Shown piece after piece: positions 59,755 to 64,000 of a stretch of DNA of 64,000 nucleotides. The stretch spans positions 30,116,790-30,180,789 of the forward strand of contig NC_065541.1 in NCBI RefSeq assembly GCF_932294415.1, given 5' to 3'. The notes under the pieces were generated by a model that was not told where the DNA came from, did no database searches, and worked only from the letters and a program-made list of their open reading frames with translations. Position 1 is the first letter of the stretch. Every line of letters begins with the position of its first letter. Source of the DNA: Quercus robur (taxonomy: Eukaryota > Streptophyta > Magnoliopsida > Fagales > Fagaceae). Made by a program: the position numbers and the translations under genes.

Positions 59755-60275
59755 GTTGTAAAATAGCGGAAGCTCAAATTACCAAGATTGATTGTGAAAA
59801 TATTTTAAGCTTGTGAAAGATCTTTAAACTAACAATAAGAATGAAGAAAATTAATCCAAAAGAAAATAGACACAAAACACCAAGATTTACATGATTCGAC
59901 AATAGCCTACATCCACAAGCGATAATGAACAAGTTTCACTATATCAAATTTGGGATAATACAAATTGGTGTAGAGGCACTCTCACAAACCCAAATCCCAA
60001 ATACACCCAAATAACTCCCTCTCACAAATACAAAATCAAAGAATCAAATACGAACCAAAGAACCAAAGGTTCACAAATACTAAATACGAATACCAAATAC
60101 CAATTGCACACAAACCAAAAAGAGAGCCACAAATCAAATCCAAAAGTTGCAACGCACCAAGAGAGAGCAAATCACCAAACCGCAAAACCAAAACCAAGCG
60201 ATAACAAACTTCTCTCACTATTCTAAATTGCAACCCACAAATATCAAATAACCAAACAAAGAGAAAGCCTTTTTC

Positions 60276-60331
<56 letters not shown>

Positions 60332-60587
60332 ATTTTCTGTAGTAGCACTATGCTTATATAGGAGACTTGAGTCGGCTAGTATATCCAAAACCAAGAAGGA
60401 CTAGTCTTCTTTTCCACACACAAAAGGAGAATCACTCCTATTCCAAATAGAACTCGAAATCAAGTGGTAGACAAGACTTCTAATAAAACTTGATAACTTC
60501 AAACAACAAAAACCCAAAAGGAATAAAATTCCTTCCTTATCCAAATCCAACAAGGAGTCGAACTCCTAATTCAAGCCATATTCTACA
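59755..60587 (-). repeat. 3' LTR of the deleted copia element
   Basis: On the plus strand it starts TGTTGTAAAATAGCGG and ends ATATTCTACA. Contains a (CT)n run at about 60276-60330. In minus reading it is the downstream LTR. Confidence 0.9.
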
Positions 60588-60600
60588 AATCTTCACCTTG
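60588..60600 (-). other. Polypurine tract of the deleted copia element
   Basis: On the minus strand AAGGTGAAGATTT directly precedes the 3' LTR, as expected for the plus-strand DNA primer. Confidence 0.6.
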
Positions 60601-60899
60601 GCTTGAATTCCAACAAGCCTCACAAACGAAATTTGCAAACCACCAAATACAAATCCTTAACAAGTCTCCACCTTGACAAGACATCTCCCAAACCACAAAT
60701 ACAAAGCACTCAATAAAATAGAGTTTTCAAACAAACAAAGTGTAAATTATCAAAAACCACTTCCAAATACGCCAATGGACGCCAAATGCACCTAAAGATG
60801 GTGCCAAATCCAAATAAGAGTCCAAATCAAAGTGCATATCACCACAAACGAAATTTCTCCGTCGCCACCACCAAAACCCCTATGGGCTAATTCAAATTG

Positions 60900-61216
60900 C
60901 AAATACCATACAAGTCCAAGCAACGCTTGAACTTGTGCAAAGGTTTAATCACCATGTCACCACCAAAATTAACATTTTTGGCCAAACACAAATAAATAGT
61001 GCGACAGGCATGTCTATTAATCTTTTCCTAATCCTTGTCTGACATCCATTCAAGTTTGTCTTCCAAAGTAATATCCAACTCTTGTTGGACCAAGACATCC
61101 ATAACTTCGCATTGCCAAATGCCAAAGTTATTCGTTCCATCAAATTTCTCTACTTCAAATTTGGCATTAGAAACCATTGTCCTAACTGCCAAAGGTTTTG
61201 CAGAAGATTCTGACAA
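60900..61216 (-). pseudogene. Truncated copia gag
   Basis: From the ATG at 61216 the frame reads to a TAG at 61028-61030, with the copia gag start pattern K-F-E-V-E-K-F-D-G-T-N-N-F and W-Q-C-E-V-M-D-V-L. It continues in the same frame beyond the stop (I-N-R-H-A-C-R-T-I) and is then cut off. The stop sits where a Trp is usual. Confidence 0.8.
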
Positions 61217-61344
61217 AGCTTTTCCAAAGGAATCCGTTGAAGATTTTGTAGAGAATCACCCGACATCTTTCTCCCTAAAAATCAGATTCACGAACCAATC
61301 ACAAAATCTCCAAAGAGAACAAATCCAAACGCCTAGGTAGCAAA

Positions 61345-61361
61345 CCTTGGCTCTGATACCA
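61345..61361 (-). promoter_or_regulatory. Primer binding site (tRNA-Met type) of the copia element
   Basis: Minus strand TGGTATCAGAGCCAAGG. TGGTATCAGAGC is the standard plant copia site pairing with initiator tRNA-Met. Confidence 0.9.
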
Positions 61362-61364
61362 ATT

Positions 61365-61883
61365 TGTTGTAAAATAGCGGAAACTCAAAAAATTAAGATT
61401 GATTGTGAAAATATTTTAGGCTTAAAAAAGATCTCCAAACAAACAATAGAAACGAAGAAAATTATTCCAAAAGAAAATTGACACAAATTTAGCAATAGCC
61501 TACATCCACAGGTGATGATGAACAAGTTTCACTATATCAAATTTGGGATAATACAAATTGGTGTAGAGGCACTCTCACAAACCCTCTCACAAATACACCC
61601 AAATAACTCCCTCTCACAAATACAAAATCAAAGAACCAAATACGAACCAAAGAACCAAAGGTTCACAAATACTAAATACGAATACCAAATACCAAATTCC
61701 AATTGTGCACAAACCAAAGAGAGAGCTACAAATCAAATCCAAAAGTTGCAATGCACCAAGAGAGAGCAAATCACCAAACCACAAAACCAAAACCAAGCGG
61801 TAACAAACTTCTCTCACTATTTCAAATTGCAACCCACAAAAATCAAATAACCAAATGAAGAGAAAGCCTTTTTCTCACACACA

Positions 61884-61924
<41 letters not shown>

Positions 61925-62213
61925 CTGTAGTAGCACTATGTTTATATAGGAGACTTGAGTTGACTAGTATATACAAAACCAAGAAGGACTAGACTTCTTT
62001 TCCACACACAAAAGGAGAATCACTTCTATTCCACACACAAAAGGAGAATCACTTCTATTCCAAATAGAACTCAAAATCAAGTAGTAGACAAGACTTTAAT
62101 AAAACTTGATAACTTCAAACAACAGTAACCCAAAAGGAATAAAATTCCTTCCTTATCCAAATCCAACATGGAGTCGAACTCCTAATTCAAGCCATATTCT
62201 ACAATTATTTCAT
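61365..62213 (-). repeat. 5' LTR of the deleted copia element
   Basis: Same ends as the partner LTR. Contains a (CT)n run at about 61890-61919, and a short tandem duplication (TCCACACACAAAAGGAGAAT, near 62000-62047) that the other LTR has only once. Confidence 0.9.
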
Positions 62214-63439
62214 CCCAAAGAGGTGCATTTCCACAACAGCAAGTTTAGCTCTCAGGGAATTGAATGTATTAAAATAACAATATGATAAGGTTTTGCCCAT
62301 GATTCAAACCAAGAATAGTGAAGAAAAATAAATTAATAAGCATACACACAAACAACAATACAATTTATGTGGTTTGGCAAGACGTACGCTTATGTCCACA
62401 AACGTTTAACATGAACAAATTTCACTTAAAAACTAGGGATATTACAATGATGATGCAAAGGCTCTCACCAAAAAAGAAAAAAAAAAAAAAAAAAAAAACT
62501 ATTAGGTCTATAGGACTAGATTGGCAAACTATGGCTTTGTGTAAACTTTTGAAATCTTAGTGTGAGTTTGTATTGAAGGTATTTTCAAGTGCAAGACAAG
62601 TCAAAATTCAAGCTATAAAAGACCCAAGAAAACTAGAATTTCAACTGCAACTTAATTCAAGTTCGACCCATTGAGTTATGTTTAACTCAATCAATTGAAG
62701 CGAAATCTCAACTCATCAAGATTCGTGCAAATTTGGTTTATTAATTTGTTTTTCTTCAATCATTTGAACTAGAATTTCATGAATTACAAGACAAGTATAA
62801 AATTAACACTAGAGCATGTTTTTCAAGACTCTTTGAGAGTCGTGTTACTATACACAAATCTTAGAATTTTCCATTTTTTCTTAAAGCATCAACCAAAGAT
62901 CTACTTCCATATTAAAGATCTAGTGAATGAAATTAAAAGTTTTTATTATCCAGTTTACCTCAAAGTTGCTAGTTTAAACCTTAAAGCGGTTTTTCAGAGT
63001 TGTAAATGAGGGTTTATATGCAACAAGATCCAAAATAGAAGAGTTTGAGAATTCTGCATTGTGTGAGGTCAAGTTAACAGATATAAAGTAGTAGTAAATT
63101 TTGGATTAAGTTTGTTGTACAAACTTTCATTATATTCTAGTGGATATTGTTTACCTTGGGATTGTAAGCTTAAATCCCTCTAAAATTTTTATCATGGGCC
63201 ACAATAATATTTGATTTTGAATTACTTGAGATTGAAATTATATGATTGAATTTTAATAAAGTTGTAGAGAGCAATTTGTAATTTAACCTTATATTTTTCT
63301 TAAATTTGATAAGGGTCAAGTACACTATAAATATTTTCCAAGAAATTAAGTCACAAATAAAATATTAGGTAATTTTTAAGGAACCAAAATAGAATAAAAT
63401 TTATTGTATTATGATCCTTCACTAACTCCGGCCAAAGAT
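62214..63439. other. Intergenic spacer
   Basis: No gene recognised. Around 62350-62460 a stretch (TTATGTGGTTTGGCAAGACG, GTCCACAAACG) resembles part of the neighbouring copia LTR and may be an older relic. A 23-nt A run lies at about 62475-62498. Confidence 0.4.
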
Positions 63440-64000
63440 TACAACTTTTCATAACTTTCAATAGTGGATGGACGCGTGTAAGTACAGGAATGGACCAACA
63501 TTTCCCACGAATTTCATGCTTTGCAGATCAAAATGTTATTGCTTCGATGGTTTTGCAAATCAGCTGCTTAACATATATAAATCAATGGTTTTGAATTTTA
63601 TCCATGCTGAACATATAGATATGGTTGACTAAAGTACTTTAAAACAAAACAGTACACATCCAAGATCTCGAAAAAGAATTTATTAAAAAAAAAAAAAAAA
63701 CCACTGATTGTGCAATCTAGGAATTGACATCTTGTTTTGACTTCTGATCCCTTTTTATGGATTCCAGTTTCTACTTATCTTGTCCTCACATGGGTGTAAG
63801 CTGCATGAATGTTTACAACGAAATTCCAGTTGTATGAAAAATCTACCAATCCTAAATTTGTCGTGCTTGGTTGCATTTTTTGACAAAGTTAGCATGAAAA
63901 ATGCTATAAATAAGTAGTTCGACAAAAATCTGATTGCTTTGCTGCTAATATTATAATTTAAGATCTACATCCTAAGGCTATTATGATCCTATTGTCAGGA
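63440..64000 (+). promoter_or_regulatory. Probable upstream region of a further GLR gene
   Basis: Patches match the GLR-B and GLR-C upstream regions in the same order: ACCAACATTTCCC (also at about 53386), a stretch with GCTGCATGAAT and GAAATTCCAGT (compare GGAAATTCCAGTGG near 33835 and GGAAATTCTAGTGG near 53862), then CGTGCTTGGTTGCA (also near 53915). In GLR-C the start codon lies about 590 bp after the last motif, so the gene itself would begin beyond the window. Inference. Confidence 0.5.

Larger units (their letters stand above)
59755..62213 (-). mobile_element. Internally deleted Ty1/copia element with two LTRs
   Basis: Two similar LTRs (833 and 849 bp) surround only 777 bp of internal sequence. 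Read on the minus strand, a primer site TGGTATCAGAGCCAAGG follows the 5' LTR after four bases (AATT). Then come a gag fragment and a purine-rich stretch (AAGGTGAAGATTT) just before the 3' LTR. Flanking 5-mers ATTAC (59750-59754) and ATTAT (62214-62218) match 4 of 5. Nearly all of gag-pol is missing, so it would need enzymes from a relative. Confidence 0.88.

Noticed and set aside
61512-61850. 112-codon plus-strand frame rich in Gln/Asn/Thr
   Set aside because: Entirely inside a copia LTR; the same LTR at 59940-60250 does not keep it as one frame.
1-64000. CRISPR arrays, bacterial operons, rRNA or tRNA genes
   Set aside because: None seen. The repeats are microsatellites, LTRs or degenerate tandem units, and the tRNA-like matches are only retrotransposon primer sites.

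Overview
This is nuclear DNA from a flowering plant. It has multi-exon genes with GT-AG introns, AT-rich spacers full of microsatellites and poly-A/T runs, and many plant-type transposons. The transposon content suggests a woody dicot; a Fagaceae species such as oak is a guess from general look only. Apart from one unrelated small gene, every host gene seen encodes a plant ionotropic glutamate receptor-like channel (GLR), most like clade II (GLR2 type). The window therefore sits inside a GLR gene cluster.

Layout. 1-205: last codons of a + strand GLR (GLR-0). 1684-4609 (-): four-exon gene for a 140-residue protein I do not recognise. 5278-8646: a 3.4 kb TIR element with TAA target duplications, carrying a CACTA-like element and a perfect palindrome. 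9258-32399 (-): GLR-A, five exons, coding frame intact for 866 residues but stretched over 23 kb. Intron 2 holds a decayed Ty1/copia element. The 14.2 kb intron 1 holds an 11.4 kb Ty3/gypsy element (18457-29868) and a hAT-like element (30746-31949). 34879-40616 (+): GLR-B, five exons, broken by a 7-bp tandem duplication in exon 2. 41340-42176: Mutator-like MITE with 9-bp target duplication. 42192-46072: 3.9 kb solo LTR with a perfect 5-bp target duplication. 48483-50111: TIR-bounded segment containing a coding-like patch. 54509-59219 (+): GLR-C, five exons, intact, 870 residues. 59755-62213 (-): internally deleted copia element with two LTRs, a tRNA-Met-type primer site and a gag fragment. About 63440-64000: sequence resembling the upstream regions of GLR-B and GLR-C, so a further GLR gene probably starts just past the right edge.

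How it fits together. The GLRs share one exon plan, with identical phases (1,0,1,0) and identical sizes for exons 3 (313 nt) and 4 (398 nt). GLR-A and GLR-B are divergent, with about 2.5 kb between their start codons. GLR-B and GLR-C are direct tandem copies about 19.6 kb apart, including upstream sequence. The array looks like a birth-and-death family: two full copies, one frameshifted copy, and two cut by the window edges. The products would be membrane channels with an extracellular amino-terminal domain, a split ligand-binding domain, three transmembrane helices and a re-entrant pore loop.

Exon joins and domain calls come from reading the sequence by eye. No database search or transcript evidence was available.
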